The translations under genes were made by a program, and so were the position numbers. Under the pieces are notes generated by a model. It saw nothing but the letters and a program-made list of their open reading frames with translations, did no database searches and was not told the origin of the DNA. A stretch of 64,000 bases of DNA from Lachnospiraceae bacterium (GTDB taxonomy: Bacteria > Bacillota > Clostridia > Lachnospirales > Lachnospiraceae): positions 1-64,000 of the forward strand of contig NBBL01000002.1 in NCBI GenBank assembly GCA_002892395.1, given 5' to 3'. Shown piece after piece: positions 42,324 to 51,700 of this stretch (within the stretch, counting starts at the first letter, position 1; every line of letters begins with the position of its first letter).

Positions 42324-43333
42324 TCGCCCTTCTCCCCCTCCGGCTCGTAGCGCTCGGGATCATAGAAAATGACTCTGGTTCCTGCGTTTTCAAACCGAAA
42401 CGGAACATAGAGGAGATCGGATAATGCACGGCGCACCTGCTCCCTCCGATCCTGTTCCACATAAAAGAGTAAAAACCCGCCGCCGCCGGCGCCCAGGAGC
42501 TTTCCGCCCACTGCACCTGCCTGCATGGCCTTTTCATAGAGGGCGTCAATGGAGCCGGTGGAAATCTTCGCGCTGATTCCCCGCTTCAATTTCCAGCTGT
42601 GATCCATCATGCGCCCAAATTCATTCAGATCGCCGGACGGACTGGTCAGCACCCGCTCCGCCTCATAAACCAGCCCGTGCATCTCCTTAAGCTGTGCCGT
42701 CTTGTCTGCCACCGCCCGTTCCGTCTCCGTCTGAATGTCCGCGGAAAAGCGGGAAAATCCGGTGAAAAACAGCATGAGCTTTTGGTTCAGCTCCTCTTTT
42801 CGTTCCTTTCGGATAACCAGCGGGGACACGGTATATCCTTCCGAATCAAAGCGGATGATGTTCATTCCTCCGAACGCGGCTGCAATCTGATCCTGTAAGC
42901 CGCCTGCCTCCTTGCAGAGTACCCGCTCCAAATAGATGGCGTCATCCGCCAGCTTCCGCTTGTCTGCATACGTTCCCTTCAGCGCATAAAACGCGTTCAA
43001 CATGCCGACCGCAAAGGATGAACTGGTTCCCAGTCCCGAGCGCGCCGGGAGATCCGCCTCATAGCTCAGACGGATCTCCCGCATATCCAGCATACGCATG
43101 GCCTCCCGAACCGCCGGATGCCGAATCTCATCAATGGCGGTGACCCGCTCAATCTTTGCGTAGGAAAGCTCCGTGCTGTAGTCAAAAAAACGCGGCAAAT
43201 GTCGCACGTTCACGTAGCAGTATTTGTCAAAGGTGGTTGACAATACTGCGCCGCCGTGCTCCCTGTAAAACTCCGGAAGATCCGTTCCGCCTCCGAAAAA
43301 GGACATGCGAAACGGCGTCTGTGTAATAATCAT
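42287..43333 (-). CDS. GHMP family sugar kinase (HddA-like)
   Basis: A 348-residue GHMP kinase. It has an N-terminal TPFRMSFFGGGTDLPEF, the ATP loop LPARSGLGTSSSFAVG (about 95-110) and the C-terminal KLLGAGGGGFLLF. The closest group I recognise is the D-glycero-D-manno-heptose-7-phosphate/fucose kinase-like branch used for surface sugars. Overlaps glf by 4 bp (ATGA) and ends inside the 3' end of the convergent MATE gene. Last gene of the CDP-sugar operon; it likely makes a sugar phosphate for activation, but the nucleotidyltransferase partner for it is not here. Confidence 0.85.
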   Translation of the reverse strand: MIITQTPFRMSFFGGGTDLPEFYREHGGAVLSTTFDKYCYVNVRHLPRFFDYSTELSYAKIERVTAIDEIRHPAVREAMRMLDMREIRLSYEADLPARSGLGTSSSFAVGMLNAFYALKGTYADKRKLADDAIYLERVLCKEAGGLQDQIAAAFGGMNIIRFDSEGYTVSPLVIRKERKEELNQKLMLFFTGFSRFSADIQTETERAVADKTAQLKEMHGLVYEAERVLTSPSGDLNEFGRMMDHSWKLKRGISAKISTGSIDALYEKAMQAGAVGGKLLGAGGGGFLLFYVEQDRREQVRRALSDLLYVPFRFENAGTRVIFYDPERYEPEGEKGDHGLSSSSGKRM

Positions 43334-44445
43334 AAGGTTCCTCTCTTCAGTCCGCAGGCTTTTGCGCACTCCATGGCGCGCTCAATGACCTTGTCCATAT
43401 CGTAGTACCGGTACTCGCCGAGACGTCCTCCGAAAATCACCCGCTCTGCCTCTCCCAGCTTCCGATATGCTGCATACAGCGCCTGATTCTTCTCATCGTT
43501 CACCGGATAATAGGGCTCCATTCCGGGTTCCCAGTCCTGGGGATATTCCCGGGTGATCACCGTCTTTTCCTGCCTGCCGAATTCAAAGTGCTTGTGTTCA
43601 ATGATGCGGGTCCACGGCACCTCCCGCTCCGTGTAATTCACAACCGCATTCCCCTGCCAGTTCGGCAGATTGAGAACCTCTGTCTCAAAGCGAAGGGAGC
43701 GGTAGGAAAGACTTCCCAGCCGGTAGTCAAAGTAGGCGTCAATCGGACCGGTGTAAATCACCTGCTCCGCCTGCTGATCCAGCTCCCCCCGATGGCTCAG
43801 ATAATCGACTCCCAGCACCCTTTCGCAGTCTCCAAAGAGCGCCTCAATCAGCACATTGTACCCTCCCTCCGGGATTCCCTGGTAGCGATCATTGAAGTAG
43901 TTGTTGTCATAGGTCAGACGCACCGGAAGGCGCTTTATGATAAATGCCGGCAGCTCCCTGCAGTCTCTCCCCCACTGCTTCTCGGTGTAGCCCTTGATCA
44001 GCTTGGTATAAATATCCGTTCCCACCAGACGGATTGCCTGCTCCTCCAGATTGCGCGGCTCCCCCGAAATGACGCGCCGCTGCTCTGCAAGAATTGCTTC
44101 CGCTTCCTCCGGCGTCCGAATGCCCCACATTCTGGAAAAGGTGTTCATGTTGAAGGGAAGATTGTACATCTCTCCCTTGTACTGAGCCATCGGTGCATTG
44201 GTAAAGCGGTTCATCTCCACAAAGGAATTAACAAAGGTCCAGACCTCCCGGTTGGAGGTGTGAAAAATATGAGCCCCGTACTGATGCACATGGATCCCCT
44301 CGATCTCCTCGCAGTGGAGATTTCCGCCGATGTGATTCCGCTTCTCCACCACAAAACAGCGCTTTCCCGCCTTTGCCGCGAAGTGGGCAAAGACCGCGTT
44401 GAATAATCCTGCGCCCACCAGCAGATAATCATACTTCTTTTTCAT
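43330..44445 (-). CDS. glf: UDP-galactopyranose mutase
   Basis: A 371-residue FAD enzyme turning UDP-galactopyranose into UDP-galactofuranose for surface glycans. Rossmann FAD motif YLLVGAGLFNAVFAHFAAK at the start, then EKRNHIGGNLHCEE and YGAHIFHTSN; active-site Arg/Tyr-rich region LTYDNNYFNDRYQGIPEGGY and the final FGGRLGEYRYYDMD. Length is normal. The start overlaps by 4 bp an open frame that fills the upstream spacer. GGAGG precedes the ATG. Confidence 0.97.
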   Translation of the reverse strand: MKKKYDYLLVGAGLFNAVFAHFAAKAGKRCFVVEKRNHIGGNLHCEEIEGIHVHQYGAHIFHTSNREVWTFVNSFVEMNRFTNAPMAQYKGEMYNLPFNMNTFSRMWGIRTPEEAEAILAEQRRVISGEPRNLEEQAIRLVGTDIYTKLIKGYTEKQWGRDCRELPAFIIKRLPVRLTYDNNYFNDRYQGIPEGGYNVLIEALFGDCERVLGVDYLSHRGELDQQAEQVIYTGPIDAYFDYRLGSLSYRSLRFETEVLNLPNWQGNAVVNYTEREVPWTRIIEHKHFEFGRQEKTVITREYPQDWEPGMEPYYPVNDEKNQALYAAYRKLGEAERVIFGGRLGEYRYYDMDKVIERAMECAKACGLKRGTL

Positions 44446-44681
44446 TGCACCCTCCTATCGGAACCTACTGCTTCCTGGGCGGCTGACGGCTCCCCGTTCC
44501 GCCAAGCTAACTTGCTTCCTAGGCGGCTGACGGCTTCCCGTTCCGCCGATTTCTCGCTCCCCGCCGGGCTGACCGCTTCCTGTGCGGCTGACGGCTCCCC
44601 GTTCCGCCGACTCCACACGCCCCGCCGGGCTGACTGCCTCCTGGGCGGCTGACGGCTTCCTGCTTCATCCCAGCAGGGCAA
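44442..44681 (-). other. Open frame bridging the second SMR gene and glf
   Basis: A 79-residue frame begins within the end of the SMR gene (a TTG at 44681) and ends four bases into glf (ATGA overlap), made almost wholly of the tandem repeat in the spacer: NGEPSAAQEAV occurs twice. No family resemblance. It may be translated in passing and couple glf to the genes upstream, or it may be a by-product of repeats whose length keeps the frame. Confidence 0.3.
44466..44668. repeat. Composite tandem repeats between SMR genes and glf
   Basis: A ~34-bp core, GCTTCCTGGGCGGCTGACGG plus CTCCCCGTTCCGCC, occurs at 44470, 44514 and 44575, with a degenerate fourth at 44636. Spacings are 44, 61 and 61 bp; the longer spacings carry an extra CCCGCCGGGCTGAC element. 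The fourth copy overlaps the stop codon of the SMR gene. Confidence 0.85.
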
Positions 44682-45015
44682 ACACAGCGATACCCAGAAG
44701 AATAACCGCCAACGCCCCCAGCTTCTTCGCTGTGATCCGTTCCCGAAAAAACACGGCGCCGAACACAGTTACATAGAAGTAGCTCGTCGCCTCGAGAATC
44801 GGTCCCAGGCTCAGCGGAATCCTTCTGTATGCGATGACATCCGCCAGCGTGGCGAGAAAAAAGAGCCCGTAGGCGCCGATTACCTGCGGATTCAGGTATT
44901 CCCCCGCCAGACTTTTATGCGGCCGCATTGCCGCAGTCTTAAGCAGCACCTGGGACAGTGCCGCCACAAAAACAGCAACCAGAAACAGGATAAGATATTG
45001 CAGCTGTCCGTTCAT
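44665..45015 (-). CDS. Small membrane transporter (SMR/EamA half), second of a pair
   Basis: A 116-residue protein with four membrane segments, in the small multidrug resistance/EamA superfamily (AVFVAALSQVLLKTAAMRP at the start; SLGPILEATSYFYVTVFGAVFFRERI). It overlaps the preceding SMR gene by 4 bp. In Gram-negative arn operons, the ArnE/ArnF pair of this kind flips an undecaprenyl-phosphate sugar; a similar heterodimeric flippase for the CDP-sugar product is my inference. Confidence 0.85.
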   Translation of the reverse strand: MNGQLQYLILFLVAVFVAALSQVLLKTAAMRPHKSLAGEYLNPQVIGAYGLFFLATLADVIAYRRIPLSLGPILEATSYFYVTVFGAVFFRERITAKKLGALAVILLGIAVFALLG

Positions 45016-45383
45016 GCCGCCTCCTGTTCCAATGCTTCTCCGGAAGCCCGGGCATGCAGCACAATCCCGGCGGCGATCAAAAGCGCCCCGATTGCCTTAC
45101 CCGCCGTAATGGTTTCCCCAAAGAACAAAAGCCCCCAAAGCTGTCCCCAGATGACTGCCGCCGCCTTATTTGCATACGCGGCGGAAAGGGGCATGCGCTT
45201 AATGATCTGCTGCCAGGCGACAGCGTAAATCAAAAGAATCGCCAGCACCAGCCCGTAAAAGAAAAACCAGCCGGAACTGAACAAAGCGTGAGACGCCGCC
45301 AGCTTCCCGCAGAGAGAGGAAAGGCTGAAGAAAAAGATCAGACCATGCAGCCACAACCACAGCAGCCTCTTCCCTTTCATCAC
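45012..45383 (-). CDS. Small membrane transporter (SMR/EamA half), first of a pair
   Basis: A 123-residue, four-helix membrane protein of the same superfamily as its neighbour (SGWFFFYGLVLAILLIYAV, LSAAYANKAAAVIWGQLWG, LFFGETITAGKAIGALLI). It overlaps rfbH by 4 bp (ATGA) and the next SMR gene by 4 bp. The two are dissimilar enough to be subunits of one heterodimer. Confidence 0.85.
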   Translation of the reverse strand: MMKGKRLLWLWLHGLIFFFSLSSLCGKLAASHALFSSGWFFFYGLVLAILLIYAVAWQQIIKRMPLSAAYANKAAAVIWGQLWGLLFFGETITAGKAIGALLIAAGIVLHARASGEALEQEAA

Positions 45384-46717
45384 GAAAGCCCGCCGCAGAT
45401 TGTCTCTGCAATATAATCAACCATGGAATCTGTCATGCCGGGGTAAAGACCGACCCAGAATGTGTCCCGCATGACCCGATCCGTGTTCTCCAGACCTCCG
45501 GCAATCCGATATCCCTTTTTTTCTCTCCGCATCCCATCAAAGCAGGGATGTCTGGTCAAATTTCCGGCAAACAGCATCCGGGTCTGCACCCCGCTTTGCT
45601 CCACATGGCGCACCAGGGCTGTGCGATCCGTGCCCTCCCGGCAGGTGATCAGAAAGCCGAACCAGCTGGGATCCGAGTTGGGACACGGCTCCGGAAGAAT
45701 CAATCTGTCCTCCACCGAATGCAGTCCGGCTCGAAGCCGCAGATAATTGTGTTTTCTCCGCTCCACAAAGCTGGGAAGCTTGGAGAGCTGGGCGCAGCCG
45801 ATGCTCGCCTGCAGATCCGTCGCCTTCAGATTGTAGCCGAAGTGTGCGTACACATATTTGTGGTCATATCCGCGGGGCAGCTCGCCGTACTGACTGTCAA
45901 AGCGATGTCCGCACAAGTTGTCCACACCGGAGGGGCAGCGGCAATCCCGCCCCCAGTCCCGCATGGAGCGGATAATGGCGTGCAGCGCGGGATCCCCGGT
46001 GTAAACCGCGCCTCCTTCCCCCATGGTCATATGATGCGGCGGATAAAAGCTGGACGTGCCGATGTGGCCTATGGTTCCGGTAAAGCGCCGCACACCGTCC
46101 ATGCAGTAGGTGCTTCCCAGTGCGTCGCAATTGTCCTCAATGAGCCAGAGCCCGTGAGCGTCACAAAAGGTCTTCACCGCCTTTAAGTCAAAGGGATTTC
46201 CCAGGGTATGGGCAATCATCACCGCCTTGGTGCGCTCCGAGCACGCAGCCTCCAGACGCGTCACGTCTATATTGTACTGGGGGATGGTCACATCCACAAA
46301 GACCGGCACTGCGCCGTACTGCAAGATCGGCGTCACCGTGGTGGGAAAGCCGCAGGCCAGCGTGATGACCTCATCCCCCGGACAGACTCTCCGATTCCCC
46401 AGCTTTGGAGAAGTCAGCGCCATAAACGCCAATAAATTGGCGCTGGATCCGGAATTGACCAGCGAGACAAACGGAACCCCCAGATACTGCCCCAGCCTTT
46501 GCTCGAACTCATCCGTGTAGCGGCCGCTGGTGAGCCAGAACTCCAGCGCACTGTCAACCAGATTTTCCATTTCGCTGTGATCGTACACACGGGCAGCATA
46601 GGAAATGTGATCCCCGGGGTGAAACTCCTTCTTTCGATTGTGAAACCGGTCGCAGTACGCCCGCACCGCATCCAGAATTTCCCGGCGTGCTTCCGCTTCC
46701 GATTGATGTTCAAACAT
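45380..46717 (-). CDS. rfbH: CDP-4-dehydro-6-deoxy-D-glucose 3-dehydratase (E1)
   Basis: A 445-residue PMP/[2Fe-2S] enzyme removing the 3-hydroxyl of CDP-4-keto-6-deoxyglucose. It is of the RfbH/AscC type: the PLP lysine is replaced by His (FYPPHHMTMGEGG), and the iron-sulfur cysteines are present as EDNCDALGS plus DCRCPSGVDNLCGHRF. N-terminal substrate region GDHISYAARVYDHSEM. The ATG at 46717 overlaps rfbG by 8 bp and has GGAGGAAAG upstream. Its usual reductase partner (E3, AscD/RfbI) is not in this operon. Confidence 0.96.
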   Translation of the reverse strand: MFEHQSEAEARREILDAVRAYCDRFHNRKKEFHPGDHISYAARVYDHSEMENLVDSALEFWLTSGRYTDEFEQRLGQYLGVPFVSLVNSGSSANLLAFMALTSPKLGNRRVCPGDEVITLACGFPTTVTPILQYGAVPVFVDVTIPQYNIDVTRLEAACSERTKAVMIAHTLGNPFDLKAVKTFCDAHGLWLIEDNCDALGSTYCMDGVRRFTGTIGHIGTSSFYPPHHMTMGEGGAVYTGDPALHAIIRSMRDWGRDCRCPSGVDNLCGHRFDSQYGELPRGYDHKYVYAHFGYNLKATDLQASIGCAQLSKLPSFVERRKHNYLRLRAGLHSVEDRLILPEPCPNSDPSWFGFLITCREGTDRTALVRHVEQSGVQTRMLFAGNLTRHPCFDGMRREKKGYRIAGGLENTDRVMRDTFWVGLYPGMTDSMVDYIAETICGGLS

Positions 46718-47786
46718 GGCTTTCCTCCTGCTGTCGTTCCCGCCTGTCAAAGTAGCTTCGGATCTGCCGATCCGTCTCCGCCTGCATATCCATTCCCTCG
46801 TTCCACGCCCGGAACCACGCCGCCGTGTACGCCACGGCGTCCGAAATGCTCCACACCGGTCTCCAGCCGAAGCGCTCCTTCAGCTTTTCGCAGTTCAGCT
46901 TCAAAAATCCCGCCTCATGGGGTCCGCCGTCCGGGCGCAGCTCAAAGCGAAAGCCCTCCCCCCAGGCGTCTGCAAACCGCTTCACCAGCGCTTCGGTTTT
47001 CACGCAGTCCGAAAGCTCCGGACCCACATTGTAGGCGGATGCCAGCTCCGGCTGCTTCTCCTGAGCCTCCAGAATCTGCAGATAGACGAAAAGCGGCTCC
47101 AGCACATGCTGGAAGGGACGGATGGAGTCAGGATTCCGTAACATCAGGGGTTGCCCCGCCATCGCGGCTCTGGCACAGTCCGGGATGATGCGATCCCTGG
47201 CAAAATCTCCGCCGCCGATCACATTTCCCGCGCGGGCAGTGCTGACCCGCACCCCCCGCTCTGCCAGGAAAGCCCGGGTGTAGCTGTGGGTCACCAGCTC
47301 CGAGCAGGACTTGGAATTGGAGTAGGGATCGTAGCCGTCCAGCTCATCCTCCTCCGAAAATGCCCGCCCCATATCCGGATTTCGGTAGACCTTATCCGTC
47401 GTCACATTCAAAAAGGAACGGACGCTGTCCGTATTCCGCACACACTCACAGACATGAACCGTCCCCATAACATTGGTCTCATAGGTATAAACCGGCTCCT
47501 CATAGGAAGCGCGGACAATCGGCTGCGCCGCCATGTGAATGACAAACTCCGGCTGTACCTCCTGAAACACCCGCTTCAAATGCGCCAGATCCCGGATGTC
47601 ACCGATCTCGGAGCGCATACGCCCGGAAAGTCCGAGAATCGAAAACAGCGCCGGATCCGTAGGCGGCTCCAGCGCGTACCCGCTCACCTTCGCGCCAGCC
47701 AAAAGAAGAAGCTCCGAGAGCCACGCCCCCTTAAAGCCGGTGTGACCGGTCACCAATATTTTTTTATGATTCCAGAAATCAAGCAT
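46710..47786 (-). CDS. rfbG: CDP-glucose 4,6-dehydratase
   Basis: A 358-residue short-chain dehydrogenase/reductase making CDP-4-keto-6-deoxyglucose. NAD motif KKILVTGHTGFKGAWLSELL; the catalytic TTDKVYRN and YDPYSNSK (Tyr/Lys pair) are intact. GGGAGGG precedes the ATG at 47786. Lies 19 bp after rfbF and overlaps rfbH, in pathway order. Confidence 0.97.
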   Translation of the reverse strand: MLDFWNHKKILVTGHTGFKGAWLSELLLLAGAKVSGYALEPPTDPALFSILGLSGRMRSEIGDIRDLAHLKRVFQEVQPEFVIHMAAQPIVRASYEEPVYTYETNVMGTVHVCECVRNTDSVRSFLNVTTDKVYRNPDMGRAFSEEDELDGYDPYSNSKSCSELVTHSYTRAFLAERGVRVSTARAGNVIGGGDFARDRIIPDCARAAMAGQPLMLRNPDSIRPFQHVLEPLFVYLQILEAQEKQPELASAYNVGPELSDCVKTEALVKRFADAWGEGFRFELRPDGGPHEAGFLKLNCEKLKERFGWRPVWSISDAVAYTAAWFRAWNEGMDMQAETDRQIRSYFDRRERQQEESHV

Positions 47787-47805
47787 GCTGCCCTCCCTTC
47801 CCGGT

Positions 47806-48576
47806 TCACCAGATTTTCCACGGCGCATGTCCGCTCTGCCAAAGCTCCTCCAGCTTCTTTTTTTCCCGCTGGGTATCCATGCACTGCCAGAAGCCCCGGT
47901 GATAAAATCCCATCATCTGACCGTCAGCGGCAAGGCGGCGGAAGGGCTCCTGCTCAAGCACTGCCTCATCTCCCGAAAGATAATCAAAGATCCCCGGGCG
48001 AAATACCATAAAGCCGCCGTTGATCAACGCTCCGTCGCTGTCGTCCTTCTCCCGGAAGGAACGGATTTTGCCGCCTGCCCCCACATCCAGCACACCCTTT
48101 GCCTGTCCAATGTTCACCATGGTGAGGGTTGCAATCTTTTCGTGGCTCTCGTGAAACGAAAGCAACGCGTTCAGATCCACATCGGAGACCCCGTCCCCGT
48201 AGGTCAGCATGAACGGCTCCTCCTTAAGATAGTCCCGGATCCGGCGCACTCTGCCTCCGGTCATGGTATTGAGCCCGGTATCCACAAGAGTGACCCTCCA
48301 AGGCTCCGCATGCCTGCTGTGCACCTCCATCCGGTTGTTCAAAAGATCAAAGGTCACATCCGAGGTGTGCAGAAAATAGTCTGCAAAGTACTCCTTGACC
48401 ACATACTGCTTGTACCCGAGACAAATGATGAAATCGTTCAGTCCAAAGGACGAATAATATTTCATGATGTGCCAGAGAATCGGCTGCTCCCCGATTTCAA
48501 TCATCGGCTTCGGCTTCAGGTAGCTCTCCTCCGTAATTCTGGTTCCGAAGCCGCCTGCAAGGATCACCACCTTCAT
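47806..48576 (-). CDS. rfbF: Glucose-1-phosphate cytidylyltransferase
   Basis: A 256-residue nucleotidyltransferase making CDP-glucose from glucose-1-phosphate and CTP, the first step of CDP-3,6-dideoxyhexose synthesis. MKVVILAGGFGTRITEESYLKPKPMIEIG is the standard RfbF N-terminus; FMLTYGDGVSDVD holds the metal-binding Asp, and the C-terminal FWQCMDTQREKKKLE is typical. Length equals enteric RfbF. First gene of the operon behind a strong promoter; GGAGG precedes the ATG. Confidence 0.97.
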   Translation of the reverse strand: MKVVILAGGFGTRITEESYLKPKPMIEIGEQPILWHIMKYYSSFGLNDFIICLGYKQYVVKEYFADYFLHTSDVTFDLLNNRMEVHSRHAEPWRVTLVDTGLNTMTGGRVRRIRDYLKEEPFMLTYGDGVSDVDLNALLSFHESHEKIATLTMVNIGQAKGVLDVGAGGKIRSFREKDDSDGALINGGFMVFRPGIFDYLSGDEAVLEQEPFRRLAADGQMMGFYHRGFWQCMDTQREKKKLEELWQSGHAPWKIW

Positions 48577-48636
48577 GGGACATTTCCTCCATCCGGTAAC
48601 ATTTTTCCGTTCCGAATCGAAACGGATTCCACGGGT

Positions 48637-48665
48637 ATCATACCTGATTTTCGCTTCGGCATCAA
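48637..48665 (-). promoter_or_regulatory. Promoter of the rfbFGH-glf operon
   Basis: TTGATG (48660-48665), 17-bp spacer, TATGAT (48637-48642) on the minus strand, ~60 bp before the rfbF start. Confidence 0.82.
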
Positions 48666-48674
48666 TACTGTCCC

Positions 48675-48723
48675 ACGGAAAAGAGATCCCCTGCGGCTCT
48701 GCCACAGGGGATCTCTTTTCCGT
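48675..48723 (-). terminator. Terminator of the giant surface-protein operon
   Basis: A 19-bp perfect stem (ACGGAAAAGAGATCCCCTG with its complement) around an 11-nt loop, 12 bp after the stop codon of the 1515-residue gene. The arms themselves give T-rich ends on both strands. Confidence 0.93.
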
Positions 48724-48734
48724 TTTCTTTTCTT

Positions 48735-51700
48735 TTACGGCGTTTCCCGAATCCATGCGCCCCGGTCATCCACCGGATATCCGTCCGGCGTCATTTCGTT
48801 CCGGTACATGGCGCCGAAGGGACGGCTCTTGCCCTGTCCGTACTCCCAGCGCTCTGCTGCCTGGTTCCAGAACCAGGTCTGCTCCGGGGTGTGGGGATTT
48901 AAGAAGTACCAGGCTCCGTCAATCTCCTGCCAGCCGCTCAGCATGGCGCCGTCCATCAGGTTCAGGTAGTACCAGTTTCCGTCGGAGGCGTCCAGATGCC
49001 AGCCCTTGGTGAGGCCGCCGAACCAGCCGTTGTGATCCGTGGAGAGGAAGTACCACTTGCCTGTGCTGTCCTGATACCAGCCGCTGTCCATGACGCCGTT
49101 TGCGCCAAAGTGGTAGGTGAAGGTCTTGGACACGCCGCCGTAGGTGTAGACGATATCCGCCCACTGATTTTCAAGCTGCTTTCCCCCGGTGGTCACAAAC
49201 CTCCAGCCATGACCGGCGGGGTTGAAGTTATCCCAGCTTCCGTCTGTTCCGCTGGAGTATGTGGTGCGTGACGACAGTCCGGAAGCAGAGCCCATGCCCC
49301 GGGCAGCACCGCCGCTGCCGCCGCTTCCGCCGCTTCCGCCGCTTCCGCCGCTTCCGCCACTGCCGCCGCCCTCAGGTGCAGGGGGAGTGGGAACGCCCGT
49401 CCGAACCCGGTCTACCACTGCCTTCAGCGTATCATAGGCTGCTTCCAGCTCTGCCCTTGTGGGTCTCGGGTTCCTGTTCAACACCTCCGCAGCATCCGAA
49501 ACGGCACCTGCCAGCTCGTCCCGATCCTCCGGTCTCAATCCGCCGTCGTTACTCAGTCCATGGGCAAGGTCAATTTCCTTCCTGAGCTGATCCCGCGCTG
49601 CCTGCCATGCGGCTTCATCCGCCGGGACGTACACCGCATAGAGGGTCAGGTTCCGCTTCACCTCGTCTCCGGTGGAATAGAACGGCGCCGATTCTGTATT
49701 TGCCTTTTTCAGCCCTGCCAGCTCATACTCAATTCCCGTGTCAGTATCCGTCCAGTGCGCTTCCAGGCTGCCCCACACATCTCGGAAGCGATCCGCCTCC
49801 TCCAGGCTCTTTCCCTGAGGCACCTTCAGCTTCCACCGATTTTGAGACGCCGCTGCCCGTCTGGTATCCTTGATGGTAACCGTGTACGCCTTGCTGTAGG
49901 CAAACACCAGGGTATCTCCGATGTTCGCAGAGAAGAAGAGGATTCCATCAAAGGAAGCGTCCTCGGCGTTCGGATCCGGTTTCATGGGAATCTCCGTATA
50001 GACCGGATTTTCTGCCCCGTCCCATCCCTGCTTGTAGAGATGGTAATTCATGCCCCGATCCAGCAAATTCTCGTTCACTTTCGCGACAACCGGCACCTCC
50101 GCATTGCTGCCGGAGGCCAGGGGCTTATTCACGCCGTTCACCGCCCGCTTAAGACCGATGGTAAGGCTCCAGGGGAACTTAAAGCCATATTCCCCGGTTT
50201 GCTCTTTGAGCGCATTGGACACGGAGGCGGGAACGCTTCTCTTATTGAACTGCACCGTGTAGGAAACGGTATTTCTCGACCCGCTCAGAAGGCCCTGATC
50301 CGTAGTATTATCAATCAACGCCGTCCGAAGGTTGTCGACAGCATCAGGCTCTGACTCCTCTGACTTCTTTGAACCCAGTGCAAACGTTCCGTTCTTCGGG
50401 GCGTAGTCCAAGGTAGCATTGGATGCTGCCGCCGGTGCATATGCCGACCGCAAAACCACAGCGCCCTTTGGCATGGTGACCACCTGGCTCCGCTGCTCCG
50501 GATACCGCATTTCCAGATTGCCGACCAGAACCTGCCACTCCTTAAACCGACTACTCAAGCTATTTTCAGCATTGGCTTCAATCCTGATCTGGTCTCCTTG
50601 CTGCACCATGACCTTGGTATTGTCGCTTCCCACCGGCACATCGGTTCCGTTTCGTTCAATCCAAGTCACCGTTCCGCCGCCAAGAATCTGAAGGGGATAC
50701 GTGTTTCCGGCGGATGTCCTGGTGCCTCCCACCGCCACCGTGCTGCCCATGGGCTGCTTGTCCGAGGGTGCCTCGGTTCCGGAGGCGGATTTCGCCACCA
50801 CCGTATACACCGTGTTGGTCTTCAGTCCCGCAAATACCACTGCCCGGGACGTTCCCTCCGGCATTTTCCAGGACGATGCAACTTCGCCGCCGGCATCCAG
50901 AAGGGCATACTGGGTATCTGAGGCCGCCGGGGTCACGGTGATCTTCTTTTGATCCGCTGCCTGATCGTCCTCCACACGGTAATTCTCTCCCAGCGCCGGC
51001 ACCACCACGGATGCAGGCTGACTCTGCTTATCGGAATCCACTTCAGAAATCTTTCTTCCCGCTGCAGGATTGGCCGATCGATCCAGCTCATAAACCAGGT
51101 ACTGGCTGCAAACCGGAAGACCGGTAAAGAAGCGGCCGTCCGCAAGGGCTCTTCCGGTCTTCGCCGAAAGAATGGTGCCCTCAGAATCCGTGACCGCATA
51201 GTTCCGGCTCTCATTGGGTCCATGAATCACAATCTCTCCGCTTCCGTCCCTGGCAACGCTTCCCGAAGCGTCCGGAATCGCCAGGAGTCCATCCTCCCTC
51301 GGACCGATCTTGGTAAAGCGCGCTTTGTAGGTCTGATCTGCCAGAATCGGAGCATTCCCATGCTCTGTCATTGGCTCATCTGCTTCATTGTACCAGTCAT
51401 CAAAACGATACAAGGGATCCGGCGTGGTACCGGGCAATGAAAGCTGTTCCCAAGTGGTGCCGCGCTCCACCTCCAGCTTCTGAATTCCGGAGAGTCTTCC
51501 ATGAACAGGAGCGTATGGCTCAAACTTCAGTTTAAACCAGTCGTCCGGATTCTTCTCAAACACTGCTCTGAGCGTCAGATCCCCATCCAGCGAGATGGTG
51601 GCGGTTGCTGCATTCTCTGCCTCTACGAAACGGTCTTGCTGCACCAGATACCACCCCTTAAATCGGTAGTGGGGAGCCGCCTGCGCTGTAATGCCTTTTT

